A DNA stretch of 64,000 bases from Pezicula radicicola (taxonomy: Eukaryota > Ascomycota > Leotiomycetes > Helotiales > Dermateaceae), in assembly GCA_003008705.1 (NCBI GenBank), contig PDUO01000067.1, positions 156,289 through 220,288 on the forward strand. Direction: 5' to 3'. Positions 11,539 through 23,533 of the stretch are shown in pieces (within the stretch, counting starts at the first letter, position 1; each line of letters opens with the position of its first letter). The position numbers were made by a program, and so were the translations under genes. The notes under the pieces were generated by a model that saw only the letters and a list, made by a program, of their open reading frames with translations, was not told the DNA's origin and ran no database searches.

Positions 11539-13665
11539 TTACCACGAAAATGCCTCGACCTCCAACTTAAACACCGTCTTTCCACTTCCACCTCTTCCCA
11601 ATCCAGCTACTCCAGCTCTGACATTATCACACATTCCCCCAGGCCCACACACAACAACACCAACCTTCCCATACCCAGCTTGTGCCTCACTTCTCAATAA
11701 TGTCTCTATATTCAATCGCTCCTCAATCACTATCTCCTTATCCGCCACATCCCTCAACACGGTATCCAGCTCCTTGACCAGTGCCTCCGCGCTCGACTTG
11801 ACGCTCCACACCAACTTGACATTCGGATGCGCATGAATCCACGGCATGAGACCCGTGATCCCAATACCACCACCAATCAACAATACATGATCACATTTCA
11901 TAATTTCCGAGCTTGAGTGGTACGGGTACGGACCATCAAGTAACGTCAGCAATCGGCCATGCGACTTCAACAACTTCGTCAACCCAGCATACTTCTTGAT
12001 AATCAACGTCACTCCTGAAGTGTCCACCACTCCAGCAGCATTATGCGCCACACTCGCTTCTAACACCTTACCCGTCGATTTTTCCACGTCACGACCATCA
12101 TCCGCCGAGGAGTGTCTCAACGACGCCGACGTCCGTCCAAGTGCATGTTTGTAGCCTCGGAACATGGCTGTCGAGTTGATGGAAAATGGATGGTTCTCCC
12201 ATGGTCGTAGGGGGTCGAGCGTTGGGAAATACGCATATGCTACATAGCCCGGCCTGCTAGGCCAACGCACGCCTTGAACATCTACTCGCACATGATCCGG
12301 GCCTATTTCTGTGACAACAGCGTGCCGAATGCCATTCTTGGCTATGCGGAGCATGCGGAGCAGACGGTCGAAGAACCATACCGCGCAGGCGGCGTACAGC
12401 CAGTTGTCGTAGAAGTTGTGACCCCACATGAGAACGACGTGGTACCAGCAGCCGACGATAACGAAGACGGAGAGGAGAATGTGCAGGATGAGAAAGGCTT
12501 CGTAAGCGAGGCGACGGAAGTAGATATGGCTAAGGATGAGCATGGCGCAGGTGAGAACGGTAGCGACGATACCCCATAACCAGTAGGGCTTCGTGGACTC
12601 GGTTGGGTAGCTGCCAGTGCCCTTGTATGTCAGCAGCAAGGTGATGCTGTGCACAATGGCCTGGATGGCGAAGATGCGGGCAACCCAGCGGTGTAGCAGG
12701 ATGTAGGTCGAGTAGGACCAGTTTGTGATCCAGAGGAGGAAGTTGTTGCGGTTGGAGAAGAGGATAAGGAGAGGGAGGAGGGCAAAACCGATATGTCCAG
12801 TGCGGTAGCCGATGTACGCCAGGGTTTCCTCTCTAGGCCCGAAGCCCCATGGATGGGGTTGCGAGCGGGAGTAGTTGACGGCGCTAAGGACGAGGTTAAG
12901 AATGAAGAACATGGCGATATACAGGGCTTGTCCAACGGTGGGGGCGTTGCCTAGAAGCCATGGTAGAGGGCGAACGTGATAAGTCCCGATGGTAGAGGGA
13001 TAAACTAGATATGGCTTGATTTTATCAAGAACAGTAGCCATGAACGGGAGATAGGCAAGCAGGGTAAAGAAGATAGGAGTGCCGAAACCAATCGTTAGGA
13101 GAACGAAGCTACATGCCCATCAGTTGCTGAATTGAATAGTCATAAATTCGAGCTTTGCTTACATGTATCTCGCTTGAAGCATCTCCAAATGGTTAAACAT
13201 GACCATAAACTTGCTCTGTATTTCATAGGTTGCCGTACTAACCATCACGGTCTGATTCAAGATACTTTTGGAGCTGGAGTTGAACTCGACCATCGGCATT
13301 TCCCCAACCTCTTCAAGCGCTCTCGAATAGCCCCACTTAGGCACGACAGCGGCATCGCCAGTCATCTTTGTGGTCCAAAATTTCTCCCTCTGCCAGGTAG
13401 GTACCTTGATAGGGTTGCATGTCGAATTCATACAGTACGCTAAGGTTGTCAAAAAGGCTGTGTCGCTGGCGTAGCATTCTGAGGACGACGTCCCGTCCGT
13501 AGAGGTACATGAAAGCGGGGCGCTAGAGATGGCGTTGGTACATGCGAATCCGCAGACCGGGTCATACCAACTGAAACCATAACCTGGGAATTTTGGGGAC
13601 TCAAGGTGGGCGAGGGTAGAGTAAATAAAGAAAGAGTGGGTGAGGAGAACTAGTGATAGCTTCAT
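11539..13665 (-). CDS. ferric reductase transmembrane protein (FRE family)
   Basis: Exons 13665-13163 and 13108-11539 with a 54-bp intron; 690 aa. It moves electrons from cytosolic NADPH through FAD and two hemes to extracellular Fe(III)/Cu(II). The N-terminus MKLSLVLLTHSFFIYSTLA is a signal peptide, followed by a Cys-rich outer segment (PVCGFACTNAI, AYCMNSTCNP) as in fungal FREs. Then come the ferric-reductase-like membrane domain with spaced His in LLHRWVARIF, IVHSI and YEAFLILHILLSVFVIVGCWYH, the FAD site ENHPFSI, the NADPH site LLIGGGIGITG and the C-terminal CGPGGMCDNVR. An in-frame ATG at 13680 would add five residues; I prefer 13665 because it starts the signal peptide cleanly. No permease or ferroxidase partner is adjacent, so regulation by iron is not shown here. 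Confidence 0.93.
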
Positions 13666-13689
13666 AATATTATCTATCATCAACACCAA

Positions 13690-15699
13690 TATTTTTATCG
13701 TGAATAATAGAAAAATTCAAACATGGAGCAGAGGGAAATAGTTTTATTATATCTACTATCTACTAACTGCGGGGGTTTTACACTGTAGGGTGACTATAAT
13801 GGAGTGCTTGTAGGTATGGAGTGTATTTGCGTTAATTAGAGAACGTTTCTCGTCGGTTATGCGGCCTAGTGGCGCACATGTGGCTTAATACACAGCGTTC
13901 ACCAGTTAAACCGTATTGATTAGGTTGATTAGGTCGATTAGGTACATAAATGGTTTTAAGGCGACGGCTTACTAGCGGCTCAGGTCGATATTACCTTCTC
14001 TATACTATACACTGTACTCTGGATATTGCTAAACATTCTTTTAACGATGCCGACAAGAATAATGATAAGTCTCCCTCGTCTCCTCTTATTTACACCTCTT
14101 ATCCTCTTAATTATCATTATATTCATAATTAACAATCACTCTGCGCATTCCAGCATCTGGGGCTGCCGATGGAGAATAGACGCAAGCAAACAAATACCCT
14201 TCGACCTCTTACGTCCACGTCCCGTCACTTACAGCTTTGTAGCCCAATCTCTAGAGATCGAGATCCGTACTCAACCCTATAACCAATAGAGCAACTATTC
14301 CTAATTCTTATGACAATATAGGTGCCATTGTGAGACTGGGAGCATGGAGGGTAGTTAATTATTTGGTTTACGGCCTAAAGGAGCTGTAGGTTGTCACCAC
14401 GGTTATATCGCTTAACACGCCCGGGCTCTTTTACCACCTAACAAAAACAGAATTACGGAGAGAGCACTGCTGCAAGCCTTTGACTGAAGGTCGATAATGG
14501 CTTTTATCATAAAATATTTGGTGTGATATAGGATACTAGGATATATTTTAGCATGTGTTCTACCCCTCTCTGGTTACGCGCCATCTTTTATAGTCCGTAC
14601 GCCGTGTTCCTTGGTTCTAGCATCCGAGGCCACATGGTCCAGATGGCTTTATTGTTCTAACTAAGTGCTGTCTCTACTGGAAATCCTTCTTGGACATGTG
14701 AGAGAGAGCTTCTTGTTGAAGATTAGTGGACATGGCCGCCGGAATGGGCAGAGGGACTGCAGCCTCAATCTCAGTTCGTTATTTCCAAAGTGCTTGTTAA
14801 GGCTGCTTATTGTATTAGATATATTACTTTGGGATTGAAGGATAAGGATCTGGAATACGAATGAAGTCACACAAATAGCGACTAGGAAAAAGTGCCCTAG
14901 CTGTAGACAGAATTTTGTTAGGTATTATAGCGAGATCATGTTAGCTTGTAAAGTCTAGTTGGCCACCCTAGGCTCCACAAACTACTATTTAATTGGCCTT
15001 CCTAGACAGCAAGTCTCTCGGTCTTACAAAGGGTTAATAGGCTCCATTTACGTTAGCTTTGATAGTTTGTATGTATTATCTACTTATTAAGCTATAAAGT
15101 GATTTGGGATACGCAATTAATAGTAGTCTATTATATCAGCTAGAAATATACTACATAGTTGCTAGGAATAACATATGCTGTGGGCAAATTTTATTGTATT
15201 TCGTACCTTACCGAAGGAACAAGACAAGAGTGCTGAAATAGGCGAACTTCATTAAGGGGAACGGTCACATGACTATTGCCAGAACACATGAGAACACACT
15301 TTAATATTCAACGAATAGGGGACTCCACTTTATCTCTATGTTAAATCACCAAACGCCATTTGAGCAACATCCATAGAGCCATAGCCATATATGTACTGTC
15401 ATACCGACGAGTAAGGTTCATGAATCGCTTAACTTTATGAATCGCTCACCGAAAAGTGCCGAATTACACGAATCACAAGACTTTATTCAAGTCAAGGAGT
15501 TTGCTCAAATAGAACGTGGGAAGCTGCCTAGATTCGTGAATACTGGAGTGGATTAATGGATTAGATTGAGCCAATCCTAAATTTGTTGACTCAGCCCTAG
15601 CTAGGTTGATACACGAGGCAGAACGCCAAGATCTACAAGTATAAATATCGCGCATGCCCTCCAAGTTTTAGCGAGCACTGACGCCTTTTCTCCCTAAGC
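13690..15699. other. 2-kb gene-free interval
   Basis: No ORF here has codon structure or homology I can support. Short AT-rich stretches around 15,060-15,200 resemble lightly mutated repeats but were not assigned. Confidence 0.5.
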
Positions 15700-16785
15700 A
15701 TGATTAACGTACTCTTAAACCGTCTCGCACGATCTTTGATCTGGATCTTCTGGATACTACGATTCCGACGCTTCTTCTCCCAGAAGTCACAGAAATCGGC
15801 AGAAAAAGGCAAGCTCATCACCGAGAATAATGGAAACACGATCGAGTATTTCGCCCATATCGCTACGGCGGACTCTACAACCACAACCAATATCCTAATA
15901 ATAACAGGAGCCGGCCGAGAAAATACCTTTGAGAACCTAGAGAAATGGGTCAGTTTTCTAGGTTCTGGATCTCGATATAATATCTGTATTCCGAATTTAC
16001 CAGGATACGGCGGAACGTCTTGGAAACTTCTGCAAGGATTCAAGACTTCTGAAGAACAGATTCTGCATAATCAGAAGATTCTTCTTGAGCATCTTGGTTG
16101 GAAGGAAGAGGAGACGGTACTTTTGGGAATTTCTTATGGTACGTATGGAAGCCCATTCCTAGCTTCTTCGTGTTGTGGAAGATGAAGAGCTGACTGGTAG
16201 ATGAAGGTTCTTTTGTAGTAATCAGCACCTTGAAATTCTACAATCCGAAATCCGTCATTGTAATCTCTCCTGGGAGAAGGATCCGAGAAACTTGTTTTCT
16301 TGTTGTGTTCGGTTTTGTACTCGAGTATTTACGCTACTATACTCTTTGGATACTCGATAAACTTGGCGTAGATGAAGCAAAGACTTTTACTTCGGAGAAA
16401 ACTTTAAGGGTTTTAGGCGAGAGGGAAAGGCCAACGCCGATATTTGCGTTACATGGTGCTGATGATACGTGTATTCCGATTCAAAACTCACAGGTACGTA
16501 AGTTCTTTTGTTTACTACCTTTCACCTTGTCCGTGTTATTGCTTAATTTGTCTTCCTATTGCTAATTGTCGGTTTTGAAAGGCTTTATCTAGGGTATATC
16601 ACCCTTTTTATCTTACCACAGTCGAGGGCGCTACACATGCAAATACACGTTTCGGGTCTGCACAAGGGATAATTCAAAATATTCTAAAGGATGACGAAGG
16701 ATATATTCCACCACAAATAGTTAGAGTTGGAGAGCAAGAACGAGACCTCCGAAAATTAACTAGTCATTCCGAGTCGCCCGATTAG
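15700..16785 (+). CDS. alpha/beta hydrolase
   Basis: Exons 15700-16138, 16207-16493 and 16582-16785 give 309 aa. The nucleophile elbow GISYGS (Ser145) is split by the first intron; the chosen acceptor at 16206 restores SYGSFVVISTLKFYNPKSV, while the downstream TAG acceptor would lose the elbow glycine. The rest of the triad is visible as HGADD (Asp232 or 233) and EGATHANTRFG (His261). An oxyanion-type LIITGAGRENTF follows strand 3. The N-terminus has a short hydrophobic anchor (SLIWIFWILRF) and basic residues, so membrane association is possible. The substrate is unknown: esterase, thioesterase or lactonase roles all fit. It ends about 310 bp before an inverted-repeat element and converges on the tyrosinase gene. 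Confidence 0.85.
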
Positions 16786-17097
16786 GAGGGTTGGAATTGT
16801 TGGGAGAGGGGAAACATTACTCTTGTTTGAGATTTGAGGATGACTATATCTGTTAACAAGTTGTTCGTTGTTCTCTTCTACGTCTAATGTTTAATAGATA
16901 TTGTAAATTATTGCCCACAGTTCCACCCTGGCATATATTTATTCTAATAGTCTACTAGGTTGAATTCAGTAACTAATTTAATTCAGATATTTGATTTAAA
17001 GCTCGTGTCATAAATCATGATAAAGTATGTGTACTGTACAACTGAATCTATCACTTTTATTGGAGCTAGTCGGTTGCTGTTCTTCTTGCCATGAAGT
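16786..17097. other. intergenic 3' flank of the hydrolase gene
   Basis: 312 bp, AT-rich, between the hydrolase stop and the left arm of the inverted-repeat element. Nothing further seen. Confidence 0.5.
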
Positions 17098-17594
17098 AAA
17101 AGTAAGAGTTCGTGCCACTGGGAATGGCCCACCCTACGAAAATACACCAAAAATTGTGAAATTACACATTTTTAAATTATTTATAAATCAGTAACTACTA
17201 ATTTATTCTTATAAAATTAAAAAATCTAATAGATAATTACTTAAAAATATATATACTATAAGGAATTAATATTTTCTTTAAAATTAAGTGTTTAATATAT
17301 ACTTTAATATAGTATATTTTAAATTTTATAAAATTTTATATATAAATTAAGCGATTTTAAGTAAAATTTCCTTTTATACTTAAAGAACATCTTATAACTT
17401 TTTTATTAGGTAAATAAATTAAATTCTAAAGAGTACAAATTAAAAATAAAGTAATTCTTATATATAATCTTTAATTTGATATCTTTATTTCCATTTATTG
17501 TTGATTTATAAATAATTTAAAAAGGTGTAATTTCGCTATTTTTGGTGTATTTTCGTGGGGTGGGCCATTCCCCGTGGCACGAACTCTTACTTTT
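17098..17594. mobile_element. MITE-like element with about 93-bp terminal inverted repeats
   Basis: The left arm 17098-17190 begins AAAAGTAAGAGTTCGTGCCA and its reverse complement recurs at 17502-17594 with a handful of mismatches. Both arms share AATGGCCCACCC, ACGAAAATACACCAAAAAT and TTTTTAAATTATTTATAAAT. The interior, about 310 bp, is AT-rich and nearly free of CpA/TpG, as after RIP, and codes for nothing. No target-site duplication was convincingly identified. It sits in the convergent gap between the hydrolase and tyrosinase genes, only about 130 bp from the tyrosinase stop. Non-autonomous DNA transposon is the best reading. Confidence 0.85.
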
Positions 17595-17723
17595 CTATAG
17601 TTCCGAACTTCTATTTTGTTCACAACCACCAATAAGTAACCTCCATAAAGTATATACAACTGAACCATCATTCTCATCAAAATCTCTTCTGTATATACAT
17701 CATCCCATCATTAAGCTACATAT

Positions 17724-19287
17724 CTAAACATAGATATAGCAAAGCTGCTCCCCAACCGTAGACATGATACTCCCCTGCGTAACAGGAGCCGCATTAACAC
17801 CAAGATCAATCAAATCATCCAACGTTCCATTTCTCGACGGCGGACCATTATTCAAAGTGATAGTCCCAGAAACGGCATTAAGTCTCTCAGCAAGGTCTTG
17901 ATTCTGCCAGATCCACCAAGTTCTGTCAATCTGACCGTGATGTAACCAGAATGCAGGGTCTCCTGGGCTGGTAAAGAGATCTCCGCCTGGGTCTCCTCCA
18001 ATTGTAAAGTGACCTCCGGTATGTACGCCGTAGAAACCGCTGGCGAAATCACCTTGCATTACTGTTTGGAACCAGTAGATGTCTGGGTTTTCGGTGAGCA
18101 GTGAGGTGCTGTTCACATCTGTTGTCCATTGTGAGGATACCCAGACAGAAATGTCACGTTTGAGGCAGCGTGGATTGTATGCGAAGGTGGAATTGACGGC
18201 TACAACTTCGGGTTCGGCGAGCGTGGGGGATATGGGACCTAGGTTTACAGTCATATTCTTAAAAGGCTATAAATAAGGCATCAGTATACCCCTTTTCTGA
18301 AGCTACGAGATTATGAAATAGTTTCCTTGAGTTGTGAAAAATGACTTCAGGCCAAAGACATATGTTGCAGCTGGCTCAAGTAGAGGATTCGGATTTAATA
18401 TGCACTTACTCCGGTTGTTACGCAACCACCTCCTTCTCCAGGAGGAATACAGTTCAGGAGGGTTGGGAGGCCTTCGGTGCAATTATGAGCTTCGTACTCG
18501 CCGTTACCTGACATACTATAGTCCGAACCGTCAAAGACGGGGCTATTGATTGGGTCAAACTAAGAAGATTAATAAGTTGAGCATCTCTGAAGAACATAGA
18601 GATGACTTACTGCATATTTGCCCCAATTCCAGTATGGCTGATATCCAGTGTAACCACATTCATTTCTAAGCGCTTGCTCGAAGGTCCATACGAAGTATCT
18701 GTGCCAGGACAGGAAGTTGGCGGTGCCGTGGATGGTCAACGTCTGGTTGATGTGCACAGCAACGAAATCGTCATAACGGCTCTTGGCTCCAGGGACTAGT
18801 GGGTAGTAGTGTTAGCATTTCTTCGTTTGCAAAGGCTCGAGAGGAACAAGACAATAGTTTAGGAGTATCGAGGCATGTCTTGTATAGACAAGAGACATGC
18901 CGAAGCTCCTAAATTATCCGTCATATGGCACAAACTAGCTTTACGAACCTTCTGTGGGGTCCATTCGAGAGGGTTTGCTCATCAGGCAGAGAACCGCATT
19001 GGTGTAAGAAGTTCGCTCTGTATTGGAGAGATCTCCCCTTCGTATTGAATTAGTACCAGTCGTATGTTCTAATTTAGGAAGGTAACTTACCATTCTCTTC
19101 GTACTGCAACATTTCTCAGGGTACAGGTAGAATCTATGCCTGACTTTGTTTGGTTATATTCATAAGCTGCGAGATTTAGCAAACCCTTCGCCGCAAGAGC
19201 ATCGGTGGAAGCAGTGGAAGCAGGCGTATACGCAATTGCACCACTAGCTGCGGCTAGGAACGCCGTGGCTTGAAATGAGAAGCGCAT
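17724..19287 (-). CDS. secreted tyrosinase (type 3 copper)
   Basis: Exons 19287-19091, 19037-18949, 18795-18611, 18559-18410 and 18266-17724; all phases close, 387 aa. It oxidises phenols to o-quinones using O2. A signal peptide (MRFSFQATAFLAAASGAIAY) predicts secretion. CuA ligands lie in VAVHINQTLTIHGTANFLSW followed by HRYF; CuB ligands lie in GVHTGGHFTIGG and DPAFWLHHGQIDR, so all six histidines are present. PYWNWGKYA follows CuA as in other fungal tyrosinases. It lacks the long C-terminal shielding domain of melanogenic tyrosinases and matches the short secreted type, some of which act in secondary metabolism. Several N-glycosylation sequons (NST, NGT) agree with secretion. Whether it serves melanin, lignin-phenol or peptide chemistry cannot be read from sequence. 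Confidence 0.93.
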
Positions 19288-19699
19288 TGTGAACAAAGTA
19301 CAAGTAAGCCACCAAAACGAGGGTAGAGGAGGAGGGACACTTGAATAAACTTGAAACACAGAAGTGTAGAGTGTCCGCCTCTGGGATGGGAAGACTTACG
19401 AGAACTCTTCCAGTATTTGAACGAGAAGTTCTTGGCTGTGTGGGAGTTCCAATCAGTTGGTAACGCCTGACCAACGGATATTACCATAGATTGAAGAGGG
19501 GCGCAACGGTGCAACCAAGCCCAGACTTCGGAGGTTTTCCTTCTCGAATTTCAACTTCAGGTTCGACATCTGCTGAGTGGAGAATTGTCTATTGAAGCTG
19601 ATTTGGGGCCCTAATCTACTAGGCTGCAAGCCAGGGGCGAAGATCCATGCCTTTTCAGCGATTGGATTTCCCAGCACTGTCTGCTTATCAGAGTCTCTC
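19288..19699. other. upstream region of the tyrosinase gene
   Basis: 412 bp between the tyrosinase start and a short inverted-repeat element. Overlapping minus-strand ORFs here carry no recognisable domain. Probable promoter. Confidence 0.5.
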
Positions 19700-19928
19700 C
19701 GTGTACGAAAAAACCGGCCGATTTGTGGCACACTCTACCCTACCAAAAACATCCGCCAAAATACCTAACAAAAATAAAATAAAATATAACAAAATTATAT
19801 CTCTTTTATTCGAAATGCCTCTAATTGAATTCACGAAATTTCAACTCGTTATATTTGATAGTTATTTAGTAAGTTAATTGTTTTGGTGATATAGTCCGTG
19901 CACAAACCCGCCGGTTTTTTTGTACACG
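19700..19928. mobile_element. short inverted-repeat (MITE-like) element
   Basis: Left arm from 19700, CGTGTACGAAAAAACCGGCC continuing to about 19731; right arm 19898-19928 is its near-perfect reverse complement (CCGGTTTTTTTGTACACG). The total is about 229 bp with an AT-rich centre, and no coding capacity. Flanks do not show an obvious target duplication. The element is upstream of the tyrosinase gene. Confidence 0.7.
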
Positions 19929-21939
19929 CAGAGGAGAGTTTGCAGCGAAAGTGTATTCATAGTAAGCGAGCTGCGAAAACCTTGTCGCGTACAGTAAGCA
20001 CAAACCCTTGCTTCTTCTAGAAGATGTCCTTTCCATGCAATACCTGGATACCTAGTCAATAGACTTGTAAACTACTGCAAACGCCGGCCGGCCCTTGACA
20101 CGTGGTAGAGGAGGTTGCAGCCTCTCAGGAGTTCAGGATGGTCTTACTTTTTTTTCGGGCCTGGAACAGAGCTGTACCGACATATTTCGAAGAAAGTTGA
20201 TGTCCAAAATGCCAACCTCGCACTGCAACTTCTCTGTGCCATGCCATTCGTCTTGTCAATTTCTATCTCTCGAGAGGAGCGTTGGACTGTGCTTGTAGGT
20301 TGCTTGTAAAGTGGACTTGAGGTTAAACGAAGGTTGTTGATTTTCGATGAAAGTTCCGCGTCCCGGATCCCCCATATGCCTCATAATTCCTTGATTCTCG
20401 CTAATCCCCATAGGGATCGCTTGCCGAAAATCGAGGGTCTGAGCGTAGATGGCAGGTTTGGCAAGATTGGGCCGGATAAGATCTTAACTCTATTCAAACT
20501 TCGCTGCTTCTTTTTCCACCTCTCTCATGTTCTGAGGCCATTCTTCGTACTCTGGACTTCTTTGTTCCTTTAATACTCTCGTTATCATCTCGCCTAGAAA
20601 TAACATCCTTAGCGAGCATATTCAGGTATCACGACAATTGATTTCCACGAGCTCTTTGCTACACTTTCTTACAGTAGGTTACACGTCGTAACCGGGTTCA
20701 TCGTATTTATCCAGGTTAAACTCAGTTTTGGGAACGGGGAACATTACGCGATCAGTTCAGTGACACTGCACCCATACAATCGCCAAGGGATCCACCCTTG
20801 GCAGCCATAAGAGCTCCCGCCTATCGGAGTATATCCTCTTCTTGCATTTCTTTCAACGCCACCAGCATCCCGTCCCTTGGATCGGTACTCCACAATTCAT
20901 GTAGCAGAAGTGTCGGTTCTTTCGGTCAGCGCATCATTGGCCTAGAGAACATCTGCCTCAATTGTCGGTGTTTATCCTTGTACTTCTTCCGATATTACCT
21001 TCCACATAGGGGGCTCTCCGTTCATGATGGCTGAAGGATAAAACGTGTTCCGGCTTCTATATTGTGGTGTCCGGTTAGCAGATGTAGCAGACGACACGGT
21101 TCAGCAAGGCTAACTTCCTCGTTCCTGCATGTATCAACCAGATACAGTATTTCTACCCGAGTTTAATTTCATTAATTATTCAATCAAAATTGCTGCACGT
21201 ATACGTAGTAACTGATGTTGACACACGATTATCTACGCGAGATCTTGGGTTTCTGCGATTGGAAGTATTCAATCGAGAGGTACTCTGTAGAGACTTGTCT
21301 TGGGCCACGAGGCATGAGGCGACTTGGCAGAATTTGTGCAGTTTGTGCAACTCTAGAGCACTGCAACCTACTCTTTATGGTGGCCCTGGATATCCGAAGT
21401 ACCGGCATGGTTGCATCAGCTGAAATTCAGAGACTTCGACCTGCGGACTCAAGGAGTAACTGGACACTTCGATGCAAGAAACGCTTTGCAAGTTGCTTGT
21501 TGGCAACCCTGCTTCACACATCTTCTGCGAGTGATTGCCTTAACGAGACACTCCGCGAAACGACATCTGCTTCCAAGGTCTATGATCAGAGCCAAGCTTG
21601 ATCGATGTAGAAAGTAGCCACGAACCCCAGAGTCATGTTCGCGAGAAGTTCCCGTCCTAATCTTGAGTTCAAGGGCCCTCTTAATGTGAAAACAACTTTC
21701 TCGGCGACTTCCCATGCTCAAGCTACAGCCTAAGGAGTTCATCCAATTCACATTGGTGAACTGATCGACGTCCCTAAGGCTACTGCAGTCTCAGATCCAC
21801 TGTGCGGCAAAGCCCCACAACAACAGGATCAATCGATAATCATTCCTAACAAAAATCAACACTGCGATATTATCTTGTTCCACTGTCGATCTGAGAGCGA
21901 TCGACTTGGGGTGCGAACAAACATACCTAGGCATTCGAA
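19929..21939. other. 2-kb gene-free interval
   Basis: Several ORFs of 60-130 codons overlap on both strands without a consistent frame, domain or intron structure. None is supported. This includes the 5' flank of the rhodopsin-domain gene. Confidence 0.5.
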
Positions 21940-23533
21940 ATGCCTTCGTTCGTGCCGGCCATGATGATAAGGCAATCGAATCCATCTGAAAACAACAAAG
22001 GCTCAATCCTGGCGATCAATGGCTTTTTTACTGGCTTCACACTTCTCATTGTGGTGGCTCGGATATATGTTCGAAGTGTGATGCTGAAGACTATGGGAAT
22101 AGATGACTATATCATCTGTTCAGCAATGGTGAGTTCAGACGCCTTTGGAGGAGCTTCGAAAATGAAGAATGGGACTGAAGCTAAAGAAATGAGCGCAAAC
22201 TGACTATGAGAATAGCTAATGGGTATTGGCGTCTTCATCACCTTCATCGGAGAGACGCATTGGGGAATGGGAAAACATACAGCGGATATTTCGACACCCG
22301 ATATGATTAACCTGCTACACTGGGAATTTTTTCACTCGATCATGGTAACTCTTGGGATCAGTTTGGTCAAGATATCTCTCGCCTTCTTCCTTTTGCGACT
22401 AGTTCCAGGACGTTGGTATAAAAGATTCCTTATTGGCATGGTTGGTGAGTATATTCGATGATCATAAGGCATTCTGACAGCTAACACTAAGCAAAGTATT
22501 CCTTGTGCTATTTACTATCGCTTCAATATGTAAGTGCATCTACAAAGGGTTACTTCGACTTTCTAATGGGGCTCAGTAACCATCATTTTCGCATGCATTC
22601 CCGTTGAGGCCAACTGGAATTTGGCAATTGTTGCCACGTCAAACTGCTACTCGAAAGAAACTTTCACAGACATCGGCCTTTTCAACAGCTGTGAGTGTAT
22701 TTAAACAAAATAACAGGCCAAAACTATACAGCTAACCGTAGAATTAGGTGTTAATATCATTACCGACGTACTCTTTGCAACTTTGCCGATCCCGGTGGTT
22801 TGGAACCTACAAGTAAACGGCCGAACAAAAATTACCTTGCTCTGTATCCTTAGTCTTGGATTCTTGTAAGTGACCAAGGTTATCACACGACCCAAACGTG
22901 CACACTAACACACCAAGTGCTTGCGCCTGTGCAATAAACAAAACATATCTCCAATCAAAATTCTACTCAACACCCGACAGCACATTGTACGGCCCCTTCC
23001 ATCCCAATCCAAAAACCTCTTCAAACCCAAATATACTAACAAAATAATCAACCATCAGCAACGACAGTTACTTCATCTGGAATTCTATCGAGCTTTTTGT
23101 AGGAATAGTCGCCGCCTCCCTCCCAGCTCTCCGTCCCCTCTTCGCAAGCCTCCTCGAAACAACAAGAAACATAGCAACCCGACGTACCGGACTCGGCTCA
23201 TCCTCAAACGCTCGCCGTAAATACTATATGCACGACGATAACGACATAAACATGAATTCTCTTCCCAGAGGCACGATGAAAGGAACTAAGAATTATGATG
23301 TTACGGTTACTAGTCGTGGTGTTTTAGGAAATAATAGTGTTGCAGGGAGAAGCGAAGAGGATATCGATGGTGCTAATGGTATAGATGGGAATGATGATTG
23401 GAAGAGGAGTGATAGTAGTGAGAATATTTTACCTATACAAGGCCAGAGGGATGGAGAAAGAAATGTTAGTAGGAATAGCGGGATGAGGGGACACCAGGGG
23501 ATTGTTAAGACTGTTGATGTTACAATCTCTTGA
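21940..23533 (+). CDS. rhodopsin-domain integral membrane protein (fungal type)
   Basis: Seven exons, 21940-22128, 22216-22444, 22497-22529, 22577-22690, 22748-22865, 22918-22986 and 23059-23533, give 408 aa. The spliced protein has about seven hydrophobic helices: ILAINGFFTGFTLLIVVARI, then MGIDDYII, LLHWEFFHSIMVTLGISLVK, FLVLFTIASI with TIIFACIPVEANW, VNIITDVLFATLPIPVVWNL, TLLCILSLGFFACACAI, and WNSIELFVGIVAASLPALRP. The order D-D-Y, CxPxxxxW, D..LPIP..W, then WN.IEL.VG..AASLPALRP is diagnostic of the fungal rhodopsin-domain family, which lacks a retinal lysine role and has unknown function. The cytosolic tail of about 120 residues is polar and Gly/Asn/Arg-rich. Convergent with the UstYa-like gene. 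Confidence 0.9.

Noticed and set aside
16139..16228. Downstream TAG acceptor at about 16,219-16,220 for hydrolase intron 1
   Set aside because: It would give GISYV and remove the glycine after the nucleophile; the acceptor at 16,206 restores GISYGS.
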